A stretch of DNA of 31,123 bases from HGM04593 sp045660825 (GTDB taxonomy: Bacteria > Bacteroidota > Bacteroidia > Bacteroidales > Bacteroidaceae), in contig JAZREN010000049.1 in NCBI GenBank assembly GCA_045660825.1, positions 1 to 31,123 of the forward strand, written 5' to 3'. Below are positions 31,046 to 31,123 of this stretch, one piece after another. A model generated the notes under the pieces. It did not search any database and had not been told where the DNA came from. It worked only from the letters and a program-made list of their open reading frames with translations. The first letter of the stretch is position 1. Each line of letters begins with the position of its first letter. The position numbers and the translations under genes are program-made.

Positions 31046-31123
31046 GCTTTGACAAAGCCAACTAATCGCATCCCGCGGGGCACAAACTACGGCTGTGCTA
31101 CCCGCGACCAACTGCTGTTGGCT
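31046..31123. repeat. Cluster of palindromes running off the window end
   Basis: GCTTTG-A-CAAAGC (31046-31058). CGCGGG-GCACA (31074-31084) opposes TGTGC-TA-CCCGCG (31094-31106). AGCCAAC (31056-31062) opposes GTTGGCT (31117-31123) as outer arms, with a smaller CCAAC-TGCT-GTTGG inside the end. This is a compound intergenic repeat, probably incomplete here. From 30834 to the end no gene is visible. Confidence 0.6.

Noticed and set aside
1..31123. tRNA, rRNA, transposase or integrase genes
   Set aside because: None seen on either strand, so no sign of a prophage, integrative element or insertion sequence in this window.

Overview
The window reads as a Bacteroidales chromosome, most likely Prevotellaceae or a near relative. 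The evidence is: -7 boxes of the Bacteroidota type TAnnTTTG, no Shine-Dalgarno dependence, a serine-type sulfatase next to its anaerobic maturase, LacZ-type GH2 and GH20 enzymes with Bacteroidales-style signal peptides, and two sialidases ending in T9SS-like sorting tails (YDLxGRKV ... KGIYIxxGKK). The family-level placement is inference.

Left region (1-6226, mostly minus strand). After 14 codons of an unidentified gene come a NagB-like/PIG-L fusion, an anaerobic sulfatase-maturating radical SAM enzyme, an S-type lipoprotein sulfatase (GlcNAc-6-sulfatase-like) and a ROK sugar kinase. Sulfatase and maturase form an overlapping gene pair. The NagB fusion and the kinase fit the fate of released GlcNAc.

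Centre (6332-18553, plus strand). GH20 beta-hexosaminidase and sialidase 1 form one unit. Next come sialidase 2, a 1551-residue protein with two SGNH esterase-like domains (the second degenerate), and a two-domain sialate O-acetylesterase. With the GH2 beta-galactosidase at 22979-27022 they make a coherent set for desulfating, de-O-acetylating, desialylating and trimming mucin-type O-glycans or other host sialoglycans. No SusC/SusD pair, fucosidase or sialate catabolic gene (nanA/nanE) is present.

A threonine catabolic pair interrupts this set: kbl (minus) and tdh (plus), with a DUF819 membrane protein between them. Downstream of the GH2 gene, on the minus strand, are a 50-residue small ORF, an acyl-CoA synthetase and a cytoplasmic SGNH hydrolase. 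A divergent membrane-anchored LytTR regulator follows, its promoter preceded by three TTTNGGGA repeats exactly 21 bp apart.

The least explained material is non-coding. There is a structured repeat present as a 90-bp tandem pair (18566-18745) and as a diverged inverted copy (30919-30998), whose hairpins keep pairing through compensatory changes. A purine-rich GTGAAAACTGAAA repeat follows stop codons and also occurs in frame inside both sialidase tails. The promoters of the sulfatase, kinase, GH20 and acetylesterase genes share the variant -7 box TTANNTTCGC. Coordinates and motifs were read by eye. Family names rest on recalled motifs, without a database search.
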